Shown piece after piece: positions 49,029 through 57,021 of a stretch of 64,000 bases of DNA (position 1 is the stretch's first letter; every line of letters begins with the position of its first letter). The position numbers were made by a program, and so were the translations under genes. Location: the NCBI RefSeq assembly GCF_000213055.1, contig NZ_CM001165.1, positions 1,426,001 through 1,490,000 of the forward strand, written 5' to 3'. The DNA is from Streptomyces sp. Tu6071. Its GTDB lineage: Bacteria > Actinomycetota > Actinomycetes > Streptomycetales > Streptomycetaceae. Below the pieces are notes generated by a model. That model ran no database searches. It was not told the origin of the DNA and worked only from the letters and a program-made list of their open reading frames with translations.

Positions 49029-50114
49029 GTGTCGACCTCCACGCCCATAGCCGAGGCGCAGCCCCTGTCGCTGTGCGCCCGCGAGCCCCGCGTCCCCCCG
49101 GAGCGCCTGGTCGCGGAGCTGGTGCCGCCGCCGCGCTTCGACTCGGTCCGCTTCAGCACGTACGTACCCGACCCGCGGCAGCCGAGCCAGGCGGAGGCCG
49201 TGCGGGAACTGTCCGCGTTCGCCGCCTCGCTCGACGCGGCCCCGGCCGCCGGGAAGCGCGGATGGTTCGGCCGCAAGGCCCGTACGAGCGCTCCGGCCGC
49301 GCCGCGCGGGGTGTATCTCGACGGCGGCTACGGCGTCGGCAAGACGCACCTGCTCGCCTCGCTGTGGCACGCGACCGACGCGCCGCCCGAGAAGAAGGCG
49401 TTCGGGACGTTCGTGGAGCTGACGAACCTCGTCGGCGCGCTCGGTTTCCAGCAGACGGTGACGACGCTGAGCGGCCACCGGCTGCTGTGCATCGACGAGT
49501 TCGAGCTGGACGACCCGGGCGACACGGTGCTCGTCTCCTCGCTGCTCGCGCGGCTCGTCGAGGCGGGCGTGGCGCTCGCCGCGACGTCGAACACGCTGCC
49601 CGGCAAGCTCGGTGAGGGCCGCTTCGCCGCGCAGGACTTCCTGCGCGAGATCCAGGGCCTGTCCGCGCACTTCCGCGCGCTGCGCATCGACGGCGACGAC
49701 TACCGGCACCGGGGCCTGCCCGAGGCGCCCGCGCCGTTCACCGAGGAGCGGGTGGTACGGGCGGCGGAGACGACGCCCGGCGCGAGTCTCGACGCCTTCC
49801 CCGCGCTCCTCGGCCACCTCGCCCGCGTGCACCCGAGCCGCTACGGGGCGCTCACGGACGGGCTGAGCGCCGTGTGCCTCACCGGGGTCGCTCCCGTGCC
49901 CGACCAGTCGACGGCGCTGCGCCTCGTCGTCCTCGCCGACCGGCTCTACGACCGCGAGGTCCCCGTCCTCGCCTCGGGCCTGCCCTTCGACCGGCTCTTC
50001 TCCGAGGAGATGCTGAACGGCGGCTACCGGAAGAAGTACTTCCGCGCGATCTCCCGGCTCACGGCCCTGGCCCGCGACGCGAAGCCGCTGGTGGAGGCGT
50101 CGGCGGAGGGGTGA
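49029..50114 (+). CDS. zapE: ZapE / AFG1-type AAA ATPase
   Basis: 361 residues. Walker A is 'GGYGVGKTHLL' (99-109), Walker B is 'LLCIDEFELDD', and 'AATSNTLP' the sensor. C-terminal 'GLPFDRLFSEEMLNGGYRKK' and 'YFRAISRL' match cell-division protein ZapE. In other bacteria it binds near FtsZ under stress. It starts with GTG eight bases after TACAGT without a ribosome site, suggesting a leaderless mRNA. The neighbourhood (reductase, ZapE, small CxxC protein, AIM24) is conserved in Streptomyces. Confidence 0.93.
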   Translation: MSTSTPIAEAQPLSLCAREPRVPPERLVAELVPPPRFDSVRFSTYVPDPRQPSQAEAVRELSAFAASLDAAPAAGKRGWFGRKARTSAPAAPRGVYLDGGYGVGKTHLLASLWHATDAPPEKKAFGTFVELTNLVGALGFQQTVTTLSGHRLLCIDEFELDDPGDTVLVSSLLARLVEAGVALAATSNTLPGKLGEGRFAAQDFLREIQGLSAHFRALRIDGDDYRHRGLPEAPAPFTEERVVRAAETTPGASLDAFPALLGHLARVHPSRYGALTDGLSAVCLTGVAPVPDQSTALRLVVLADRLYDREVPVLASGLPFDRLFSEEMLNGGYRKKYFRAISRLTALARDAKPLVEASAEG

Positions 50115-50182
50115 GGGCGCGGGCGGTGGGGCGGCCACCGGGCGGGGCGACCGGGGCGCCCCGCCCGTCGTAGCCTGGTCGT

Positions 50183-50371
50183 ATGCCCGACACCCCGCAG
50201 TCCCCCGCGAGCGCCGCGCCGAGCACCGAGCGGTCGCGTACCGCCGAGGAGCCGCGCGCCGCGTGCGTGCTGTGCCAGGAGCCGAGCGAGTACCCCGAGT
50301 CGCACCGGGGCATCACGCTGTGCCCGCGCTGCGCCTGGCTGGAGGGGCAGCGCACCGCCTGCTCGGGGTAA
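50183..50371 (+). CDS. Small protein with two CxxC pairs (zinc-ribbon-like)
   Basis: 62 residues. 'CVLCQEPSEYPESHRGITLC' continues to 'PRCAW', so two CxxC pairs 16 residues apart could bind one zinc. The first 28 residues are Ser/Pro/Thr/Glu-rich and probably disordered. TAGCCT ends six bases before the ATG and there is no ribosome site. The family is unnamed; a role in protein or nucleic-acid binding is possible. Confidence 0.7.
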   Translation: MPDTPQSPASAAPSTERSRTAEEPRAACVLCQEPSEYPESHRGITLCPRCAWLEGQRTACSG

Positions 50372-50390
50372 CGGCCGCGGGGCCGCGCAC

Positions 50391-51062
50391 TCAGCCCGAC
50401 TTCTGCTCCGGCTTCGCCTCGCTCGGCCGTACGATGACGAAACCCTCGCCGTCGAGCCGCAGTTGGACCGCCTCGCCGGAGCCGCCGCGCAGCATCGAGC
50501 CGACGCTCTGCGAGCGGTGCAGGCTCGTTTGGAGGTGGGCGCTCCAGCCGACGACGGCGTCGGTGTCGACGAAGACGGGCTCGCCCTGGGCGACCGTGAT
50601 GACGAGCGGGTGCCCCTCGCACATGAGGCCGAGCTTCCCCTGCCCGGTGAAGACGCTGTTGAAGAGCCCGCCACCGGTCATGCCGGCGCCCTTCACCGTC
50701 TGGATCTCGTAGCCGAGGCTCGGGTCGAAGCACAGCACGTTGCGCCCGTTGACGGTGAGCTGGTCGCCCTGCTCGATCTCGACGACGAAGACGTTCTGCG
50801 CCTCGTGCGCGAACCACGCCTCGCCGTTGCCCGCGACGGACATGAGCGGAAGGCCCTCGCCGGTCACGGCACGCTTGAGCAGGCCCCCTATGCCCTGCCC
50901 CTTGCGCTCGAAGCGGAGGTCGCCGCGGAAGGCGATCATGGCGCCCTGCCGCGCGAGCATCTCGCCGCGCACGACGTACTTGAGGGTCTTGGGGTTCTCC
51001 ACGGTCAGCCCGGGGACGGCGGAGCGGGCGAGGAAGTCGGCACCGAACAGATCGCTCTTCAT
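50391..51062 (-). CDS. AIM24 family protein
   Basis: 223 residues of repeated beta strands. 'LKYVVRGEMLARQGAMIAFR', 'GNGEAWFAHEAQNVFVVEIE' and 'GQGKLGLMCEGHPLVITV' are the repeated AIM24/TRAP-like strands. The family is named after a mitochondrial protein linked to membrane organisation; the bacterial role is unknown. It is convergent with the CxxC protein gene and divergent from the PTH2 gene. Confidence 0.9.
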   Translation of the reverse strand: MKSDLFGADFLARSAVPGLTVENPKTLKYVVRGEMLARQGAMIAFRGDLRFERKGQGIGGLLKRAVTGEGLPLMSVAGNGEAWFAHEAQNVFVVEIEQGDQLTVNGRNVLCFDPSLGYEIQTVKGAGMTGGGLFNSVFTGQGKLGLMCEGHPLVITVAQGEPVFVDTDAVVGWSAHLQTSLHRSQSVGSMLRGGSGEAVQLRLDGEGFVIVRPSEAKPEQKSG

Positions 51063-51149
51063 GCGCCCATCATGGCGGGGCCCGCGCGGTGCGCCAAGGG
51101 GTTGCGGGACGTGCGCGGGGCGTTGCCGGGCCCTGGCAGACTGGGGGGC

Positions 51150-51863
51150 GTGACCAGCAGCGACTTCCCTCCCCCGCCCTTCGCCGACGCGCACTCGCCC
51201 CGTGACGAGGCCCCCCAGTTCGTCCTCCCGCTCGTGCTGCACCTGGAGAAGACGGCGCCCCCGGCCCGTACGGACGCCCTGGAGACGGCGGCCCGCGCGG
51301 TGCTCGCGCTGCTCTCGGACCCGCGCGCCGAGGGCGAGGGGCCGTGGGCCGAGGCGGTGCGGGACTGGCAGGACGCCCGTATCCGCAAGGTCGTACGGCG
51401 CGCGCGGGGCGCCGAGTGGCGGCGCGCGGAGGCGCTGGACGGGCTGACGCTGAGCGGCGGGAGCGCCGAGGTCCGCGTCTACCCGCCGATCCCGCTCGAC
51501 GGCTGGCCCAAGGACCTCGCGAAGCTTCAGGTGTCGGGTACGGAGCTGAGCGACCCGGAGCCGCCCGCCGCCCCCGCGCCCGGCACGCCGGTCGTGTGGC
51601 TCAACCCGGAGGTCGACATGTCGGCGGGCAAGACGATGGCGCAGGCGGGGCACGCCGTGCAGCTCGCGTGGTGGGAGCTGGACGGCGAGCGGCGCGCCGC
51701 GTGGGCGGAGGCCGGGTTCCCGCTCGCGGTGCGGACGGCGGACAAGGAGCGGTGGCGGGAGCTCGTCGCGGCCGGGCTCCCCGTGGTCCACGACGCGGGT
51801 TTCACGGAGGTCGTGCCCGGTTCCGCGACGGCGGTCGCGGACCTGCGGCAGCTCGGGCGCTGA
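51150..51863 (+). CDS. Peptidyl-tRNA hydrolase II-like (PTH2) protein
   Basis: 237 residues. The C-terminal half has the PTH2 signature 'LNPEVDMSAGKTMAQAGHAV' (Lys and His catalytic or binding) and 'GLPVVHDAGFTEVVPGS'. PTH2 enzymes free tRNA from peptidyl-tRNA that drops off ribosomes; bacteria normally use Pth1, so this actinobacterial version may have another substrate. The N-terminal 110 residues are an extra domain not found in archaeal PTH2. CAGACT ends seven bases before the GTG, again a leaderless arrangement. Confidence 0.85.
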   Translation: MTSSDFPPPPFADAHSPRDEAPQFVLPLVLHLEKTAPPARTDALETAARAVLALLSDPRAEGEGPWAEAVRDWQDARIRKVVRRARGAEWRRAEALDGLTLSGGSAEVRVYPPIPLDGWPKDLAKLQVSGTELSDPEPPAAPAPGTPVVWLNPEVDMSAGKTMAQAGHAVQLAWWELDGERRAAWAEAGFPLAVRTADKERWRELVAAGLPVVHDAGFTEVVPGSATAVADLRQLGR

Positions 51864-52107
51864 CCGGCGGCACCTCGGGCGCTGACCGGCGGCAGTGGGG
51901 GCGCTCGCGGCGTGGACGCGGGAGGCGAGGCACAGCGGGCGCCGGGTTCTCCATCCGCTTGACCCGGCCCGTGGCGGCACCCCTGGCCGGGGCGGCGGGC
52001 GCCCTCGAACCTCAAGTACAGCTCTGAGAAAGTCCCCTGTGCGGTTGACCCGCTCCCCGGCCGGTCATCACCCCTTCGCGACGACGGACGGCAGGAGGGG
52101 GACGGGG

Positions 52108-53397
52108 ATGACCGTGGAGGCGCGGGCGGTGGCGGGGCTTCGGCTCGGGGCCGGGATCGGGTGGCGGCCCGAGATCGCGGACGCCGTGGAGCGGATGGAC
52201 GTCGACTGGGTCGAGGCCGTCGCCGAGAACGTCTGCCCGGGGCACGTACCGGAGTCGCTGCTGCGGCTGCGGGCGCGCGGCGTGACCGTCGTGCCGCACG
52301 GCGTCGGGCTGGGGCTCGGGGGCGCCGAGCGGCCCGACCCGGGACGGCTCGCGGCGCTCGCGGAGCGCGCCGAGGTCCTGGGCTCGCCGCTCGTCACGGA
52401 GCACATCGCGTTCGTACGGGCGGGTGCCCTGGAGGCCGGGCACCTGCTGCCCGTCCCGCGCACCCGCGAAGGGCTCGCGGTGCTCTGCGAGAACATCCGC
52501 ATCGCGCGGGACTCGCTCCCCGTACCGCTCGCCGTCGAGAACATCGCGGCGCTCTTCACGTGGCCCGACGAGGAGCTGACCGAGGGGCAGTTCCTGTACG
52601 AGCTGGTCGAGCGGACCGGCGTCCGGCTCCTCATCGACGTCGCGAACCTGTACACGAACCAGGTCAACAGCGGCGAGGACGCGGTGCGCGCGCTGGACGA
52701 ACTGCCGCTCGAAGCGCTCGCGTACGTGCATGTCGCGGGCGGCGTCCTGCGCGAGGGGGTCTGGCACGACACGCACGCCCACCCCGTGCCGCCGCAGGTC
52801 CTCGCGCTGCTCGGCGAGTTGTGCGCGCGGGCCGAGCCGCCGGGGGTGCTGCTCGAACGGGATGACGACTTCCCGCCCGCCGGTGAGCTGGAGGGCGAGT
52901 TGCGGGCGATCCGCGAGACGGTGCGCGGGAGCGCGGCGGCCGTGCGCGGGAACGTCGTCGTGCCCCCTGCCGGAGGCGCCACCGTGCCCGAGGCCGCCCG
53001 GACGCGCCTCGCCGAGGAGCAGTACGCGCTGCTCGCGGCGCTCGTCGCGGGCGGGCCCGTGCCCGGGGGCTTCGACGCGGGGCGCCTCGCGGTGCAGGCG
53101 GGGGCGCTCGCGGGCAAGCGGGGGCAGGTCGTCGGCAAGGTGGCGCCCGAACTGCCGCGCCTGCTCGGCGCGCGGTACCGGGCGGCGTTCCGCGCCTACG
53201 CGACGACAAGGCCGCTGACCGGGGGCTACCGCCGCGACGCGCTGGACTTCGCCGCGCACGTACTGGAGCACGCGGACCCGCCGCTGCCCGCCCGCACCCG
53301 TCGCGCCCTCACCCGCTGGCACGCGGACCGCTCGGGTCCCGTGCCGCCGCGCGGGGGGCCGCGGAGGTGGCTGGGACGGGGGGCGCCGAGGGGCTGA
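52108..53397 (+). CDS. DUF692 (MNIO) family enzyme fused to a DUF2063-like C-terminal domain
   Basis: 429 residues. DUF692 enzymes are multinuclear non-heme iron oxidases (MbnB, ChrH and others) that modify cysteines or other residues in ribosomally made peptides. The TIM-barrel metal ligands are present: His 64 (VPHGV), His 99 (TEHIAF), Glu 144 (VENIA), Asp 178 (IDVANLY), His 208 (YVHVAGG), Asp 221 and His 223 (HDTHAH), and Glu 250 (LERDDDF). Residues 300-406 form a helical domain ('[14 protein letters not shown]', '[20 protein letters not shown]') that resembles the DUF2063 partner protein which presents the substrate. GGAGGGG precedes the ATG. The usual neighbour, TIGR04222, lies 3.6 kb downstream. 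Confidence 0.88.
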   Translation: MTVEARAVAGLRLGAGIGWRPEIADAVERMDVDWVEAVAENVCPGHVPESLLRLRARGVTVVPHGVGLGLGGAERPDPGRLAALAERAEVLGSPLVTEHIAFVRAGALEAGHLLPVPRTREGLAVLCENIRIARDSLPVPLAVENIAALFTWPDEELTEGQFLYELVERTGVRLLIDVANLYTNQVNSGEDAVRALDELPLEALAYVHVAGGVLREGVWHDTHAHPVPPQVLALLGELCARAEPPGVLLERDDDFPPAGELEGELRAIRETVRGSAAAVRGNVVVPPAGGATVPEAARTRLAEEQYALLAALVAGGPVPGGFDAGRLAVQAGALAGKRGQVVGKVAPELPRLLGARYRAAFRAYATTRPLTGGYRRDALDFAAHVLEHADPPLPARTRRALTRWHADRSGPVPPRGGPRRWLGRGAPRG

Positions 53398-53480
53398 GGC
53401 GGTGGGGTGCTGAGGGTGGCGAGGTGCTGAGGGCGCGTCGCTCGGCGCGCCGTCGCGCGGTGCCGCCCCTCGGCGCTCCC

Positions 53481-53508
53481 CCTCAGTACTGTCAGTGCCT
53501 CAGTACTG
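53481..53508. repeat. 11-base duplication at the end of a secreted-protein gene
   Basis: CCTCAGTACTG occurs at 53481-53491 and 53498-53508. The second copy contains the stop codon of the minus-strand gene at 53500; the first is a downstream echo that also holds a TCA. Confidence 0.75.
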
Positions 53509-54060
53509 CCCGTCGACCGGAATCCAGGAGGACCACGCCTCGGGCTGGTAGAACTTGCCCGTGCCGCTGTCGTAACGCCAGACCTGGAGCCGGACGTTGC
53601 CGTCCTCGCGGTAGTTTTTGTCGCACGTGACCCAGGTGTTCACGCCGTTCTTGTTGAGGCACACGTCGGGGGCGCGGCCGTAGTCCGTGTAGATCCCCAC
53701 GGCCGCCGACATGCCGTCCTTCCGCAGGTCGCCGACCCAGAAGATGTCGCCGTAGGGCACGAAGCAGCCGCCCGCGCCGTAAGCGGCGGTCGCGCCGAGA
53801 CACGAGCTGGGCGGCCCGGCCGCTGCCGCCGCGGCGGCCTTCGCGTCGGGGAGCGGAGCGTCCTGCGCGGTCGCCACGCCCTCGGCGATCTTCGTGCCGG
53901 GCGGCATCTCGACCTCGCGCCACCCCGGCGGGCCCTCGTCCCCACGCGTAGTCGCCGGGGGCGCCTCGTCCGCCGCCACCGGCGACGCCGTGACTGCCGA
54001 GAGGACGAGCGCCGAAGCACCGGTCAGCACGCCGAGTCTCGCGCGCCACTTGTTGCGCAT
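53500..54060 (-). CDS. Secreted protein of unknown function, four cysteines
   Basis: 186 residues. 'RLGVLTGASALVLSAVTASP' is the core of a Sec-type signal ending near 'VAADEA'. The mature part has an Ala-rich linker and then a compact C-terminal domain with four Cys: 'SSCLGATAAYGAGGCFVPYG' and 'DVCLNKNGVNTWVTCDKNYR', probably two disulfides. 'FYQPEAWSSWIPVDGQY' ends the protein. I recognise no family. GGGGGAG precedes the ATG, and a pair of ATGTGA direct repeats lies about 50 bases upstream. It sits between DUF692 and TIGR04222, where strain-specific genes seem to have entered. Confidence 0.75.
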   Translation of the reverse strand: MRNKWRARLGVLTGASALVLSAVTASPVAADEAPPATTRGDEGPPGWREVEMPPGTKIAEGVATAQDAPLPDAKAAAAAAAGPPSSCLGATAAYGAGGCFVPYGDIFWVGDLRKDGMSAAVGIYTDYGRAPDVCLNKNGVNTWVTCDKNYREDGNVRLQVWRYDSGTGKFYQPEAWSSWIPVDGQY

Positions 54061-54107
54061 GGCCGTCTCCCCCACCCCGGCCTCGCGCGCGAAGCCATTC
54101 CCACGAC

Positions 54108-54124
54108 ATGTGAACGAGATGTGA
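54108..54124. promoter_or_regulatory. Direct repeat ATGTGA, 11-base period, upstream of the secreted-protein gene
   Basis: ATGTGA occurs at 54108-54113 and 54119-54124, one helical turn apart, as in sites of OmpR-type regulators. It lies about 50 bases before the start codon on the minus strand. It is short, so chance is possible. Confidence 0.3.
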
Positions 54125-54312
54125 GGGTAGTGGCTGCATTTGCCCACTGGTAGGGGTGGGGTGGGAAGCGAGCCGGGGAACGGCCTGTTCGCCGCCGGGG
54201 GCCGCCTCCGGGAACGACGGGGAGGCGTGGGGTACGCGACCTGTCGCCTCGTCACCGCGTCGCGGACGGCTGTCCCTCGGTAGGCGTCACGGAGCCGTGG
54301 GCCCCGTCCGCG

Positions 54313-54642
54313 TCACGGCGCCGAGGGCGGCTCCCCCCTCGTGTCGCCCTCCGTCATGTCGGCGAATGTCGCGTCGACGGCGCACTCCGGGGGGATCTCG
54401 GCGGCGGAGGTCGCACAGGCGGAGGGGTCCAGTTCCTCGCCCCCGTTCTCCCAAGGGGCGTCCGTCAGGGGCGCGCTCGTCCCGGCGCCGCCCTCGGCGT
54501 CCGGGTGCGAGGCCGTCTTCACGGACACGCCCTGACGGTCGGCCAGGCCGGAGTCGGCGGCGCTCGACGAGGAGCAGACGGCGATACCGGTGGCGGTCGA
54601 CAGGACGACCGCCGCGGACACCGCGGCAGCACGGAATCGCAT
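54313..54642 (-). CDS. Small secreted acidic protein
   Basis: 109 residues. 'MRFRAAAVSAAVVLSTATGI' is a signal peptide; the mature part is acidic, rich in Gly, Ala, Ser and Asp, with few large hydrophobics. Cys residues lie at the signal end ('AVCSS') and in 'SACATSAAEIPPECAVD'. AAGAGGAG precedes the ATG. An inverted repeat GTCACC/GGTGAC lies about 40 bases upstream. I recognise no family. Its position near a DUF692 enzyme makes it worth comparing with MNIO substrate peptides, but that link is weak. Confidence 0.6.
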   Translation of the reverse strand: MRFRAAAVSAAVVLSTATGIAVCSSSSAADSGLADRQGVSVKTASHPDAEGGAGTSAPLTDAPWENGGEELDPSACATSAAEIPPECAVDATFADMTEGDTRGEPPSAP

Positions 54643-54675
54643 GAGAGCTCCTCTTGCGCAATCTCTGGGCAACGC

Positions 54676-54698
54676 GTCACCAGCCGAACCAAGGTGAC
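54676..54698. promoter_or_regulatory. Inverted repeat upstream of the small secreted-protein gene
   Basis: GTCACC (54676-54681) and GGTGAC (54693-54698) face each other across 11 bases, between the secreted-protein gene and the MarR gene. It could be an operator for the minus-strand gene. Confidence 0.4.
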
Positions 54699-54764
54699 AC
54701 ATCGTCGGCCACCGCCACAGGGAGGAATCGTGAAGATATGGGGTGCCGGGCGCTCGACGCGAAC

Positions 54765-54806
54765 CTTCAGCCGAAACTGGACAGTCCAGCCTGAAGGTCT
54801 TACCGT
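54765..54806 (+). promoter_or_regulatory. MarR promoter overlapped by nested palindromes
   Basis: CTTCAG (54765-54770) and CTGAAG (54791-54796) enclose CTGGACAGTCCAG (54777-54789), a perfect 13-base palindrome. The -35 TGGACA (54778-54783) lies inside it, and a -10 TACCGT (54801-54806) follows after 17 bases. The ATG is seven bases further on with no ribosome site, so the transcript should be leaderless. MarR binding here would block its own polymerase. Confidence 0.8.
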
Positions 54807-54812
54807 GCCCGT

Positions 54813-55277
54813 ATGAGTGACGCGCTCTCCCCTCCCCCGGGGACCTCCCCTTCCGCCCAGCAGATCGCCGTGGACACGCGGGTCGTCTTCAGCCGCTTGC
54901 GGCGGCGGCTGCGGGAGCTGACCGGCGAGGAGAGCGGGATGCCCGCCGGGCAGTCGTCCGTGCTCGCGCGGCTCGCACGCGAGGGGGACGCCTCGTCGAG
55001 TGAGCTGGCGCGACGGGAGCGGGTCCGGCCGCAGTCCATGGCGACGATCGTCGCGGCGCTGGAGTCTGCGGGGCTCGTCGCGCGCCGCCCCGATCCGGCG
55101 GACGGCCGCAAGCAGCTCGTGGCCCTCACCGAGCGGGGCCGCGCGCACCGCGAGGAGAGCTGGGGCGCCGCGCACGCGTGGTTCACGCGCGCGCTCGACG
55201 AGCGGTGCACCGAGGAGGAGCGGCAGACCGTCCTGCGCGCGCTCGCCCTCCTCGACACCGTGGCGGACGCGCCGTGA
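54813..55277 (+). CDS. MarR-family regulator
   Basis: 154 residues, winged helix-turn-helix. 'LAREGDASSSELARRERVRP' and 'SMATIVAALESAGLVARRPD' are the recognition helices, 'PADGRKQLVALTERGRAHRE' the wing. Helices at both ends form the dimer. The gene lies behind nested palindromes and overlaps the start of the MFS exporter (GTGA), so it should repress the pair until a drug or phenolic compound binds. Confidence 0.93.
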   Translation: MSDALSPPPGTSPSAQQIAVDTRVVFSRLRRRLRELTGEESGMPAGQSSVLARLAREGDASSSELARRERVRPQSMATIVAALESAGLVARRPDPADGRKQLVALTERGRAHREESWGAAHAWFTRALDERCTEEERQTVLRALALLDTVADAP

Positions 55278-56977
55278 CGGCGCCCGGGGCCGAGGGCCCG
55301 ATAGCCGCCGGGGACGAACCGCCCGCCACCGGAGCGGTCCGCGCCTCCGCCGCGGGACCCGTCCGCACCTCCCCCGCCGGACCCGCCAGCACCTCCCCCG
55401 CCGGACCCGCCAGGCCGTCCGCCACCGGTCCGGCCGAGGACCAACCGTCCCCGCCCGCACCGGCCGAGGAGACAACGGACCGCTCCTCCGCCGAGGACGG
55501 GACAGCCCACGCCGCCCCCGCCGACGAAGACACGAGCCCCACCCGGCCCACCACGGACGAGACAACCTCCGCAGCCCGGACACCCCCCGCCACCCGCGCG
55601 AAGAGCGAGGCGTTCGATCGCGGGCTGATCGCGCCCATGGTCCTCGGCTCCGTCCTCAACCCCGTCAACTCCTCCATGCTCGCCGTCGCACTCGTCCCGA
55701 TCGGGCGCGCCTTCGACGCGGGTCCCGCCCAGACCGCGTGGCTCGTGACCGGGCTCTACCTCGCGACGGCGGTCGGCCAGCCGGTGATCGGGCGGCTCGT
55801 CGACGCCTTCGGGCCGCGCCCGCTCTACCTCGGCGGCACGGCGCTCGTGGGACTCGCGGGCGTGCTCGGGGTGTGCGCGCCCGCGCTGTGGGTCCTGGTG
55901 GTCTCGCGGGTGCTGCTCGGGCTCGGGACCTCGGCGGCGTACCCGGCGTCGATGTCGTTGCTGCGGAGCGAGGCGGACCGGACGGGTGCCGAGAGCCCGA
56001 ACGGCATCCTGTCGACGCTCTCGCTGTGCAACCAGGTCATCGCGATCGTCGGGCCGTCGCTCGGCGGCGCGCTCATCGGCCTCGGCGGCTGGCACCTGAT
56101 CTTCGGGATCAACGTGCCGCTCTCCCTCGCGTGCCTCGTCCTCGGCGCCCGCCGCCTGCCGCGCCGCACCGGCCCCCATGCCGCCGCGCGCGAGCGGATC
56201 GACCACGCGGGCATGGCGCTCTTCGCCGGGACGCTCACCACCCTCATGCTCTTCCTCATGAGCCCCGCGCCGGGGCGCGCGTGGCTCCCCGCGCTCGCCG
56301 CGCTGCTCGGCGCCGGTTTCGCGGTGCGCGAGCTGCGCGCCGCGCGGCCGTTCATCGACCTGCGGGTGCTCGGCGGGAACGCGCCGCTGCTCGCGACGTA
56401 CGGCCGCCAGTTCCTCGCCTCCACGACCTCGTACGCCTTCCTCTACGGGTTCACGCAGTGGCTCGCCGAAGGGCGCGGCCTCAGCGCCTCGGTCTCCGGG
56501 CTGCTGCTGCTCCCGATGCCGGCGCTGGCGTTCCTCGTCACCGCGCTCACCGGGCGGCGTGCCGCGATCCGTTCCAAGCTCCTCGTGGGCGCGACCGCGC
56601 AGCTCGCGGGGTGCGCGGTGCTGCTCCTGCTCGGCGCGCACACGCCGCTGTGGGCGCTCGCCGCGCTGGTCGCGCTCGTCGGGCTGCCGCAGGGGCTCAA
56701 CGGCCTCGCCAACCAGAGCGCCCTGTACGCGCAGGCGGACCCGGCGCGCATGGGCGCGTCGGCGGGGCTGCTCCGTACCTTCATGTACCTCGGCGCGCTC
56801 GTCGCGTCGGTCGCGAACGCGGCCTTCTTCGCGGGCGGTGCCGACACGGCGGGCCTGCACCACCTCGCTCTCCTGCTCCTCGGCTTCTCCGCCGCCTTCC
56901 TGGTCCTCTCGGCGGCGGACAGGTCGCTGCGCGGTCCGGCCCGGCGCGACGTGCCGCAGGTCACCGCCCGGCTGTGA
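55274..56977 (+). CDS. MFS (DHA2-type) exporter with a long low-complexity N-terminus
   Basis: 567 residues. Residues 1-115 are Pro/Ala/Thr/Ser/Glu-rich with tandem 'TSPAGPAS' and 'TSPAGPAR' units and no hydrophobic segment. The transporter proper starts at 'GLIAPMVLGSVLNPVNSSML', with MFS motif A as 'GRLVDAFGPRPLYLGG' and motif C-like 'GPSLGGALIGLGGWHLIFGI'. Around 12-14 helices. It overlaps the MarR gene and should export the compound that MarR senses. An internal start near residue 110 is possible, since the tail is dispensable for the fold. Confidence 0.9.
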   Translation: MTAPGAEGPIAAGDEPPATGAVRASAAGPVRTSPAGPASTSPAGPARPSATGPAEDQPSPPAPAEETTDRSSAEDGTAHAAPADEDTSPTRPTTDETTSAARTPPATRAKSEAFDRGLIAPMVLGSVLNPVNSSMLAVALVPIGRAFDAGPAQTAWLVTGLYLATAVGQPVIGRLVDAFGPRPLYLGGTALVGLAGVLGVCAPALWVLVVSRVLLGLGTSAAYPASMSLLRSEADRTGAESPNGILSTLSLCNQVIAIVGPSLGGALIGLGGWHLIFGINVPLSLACLVLGARRLPRRTGPHAAARERIDHAGMALFAGTLTTLMLFLMSPAPGRAWLPALAALLGAGFAVRELRAARPFIDLRVLGGNAPLLATYGRQFLASTTSYAFLYGFTQWLAEGRGLSASVSGLLLLPMPALAFLVTALTGRRAAIRSKLLVGATAQLAGCAVLLLLGAHTPLWALAALVALVGLPQGLNGLANQSALYAQADPARMGASAGLLRTFMYLGALVASVANAAFFAGGADTAGLHHLALLLLGFSAAFLVLSAADRSLRGPARRDVPQVTARL

Positions 56978-57021
56978 GCATCGTCATGGCATGAATCACG
57001 CAACAGCGTTACAAAGCGGAG

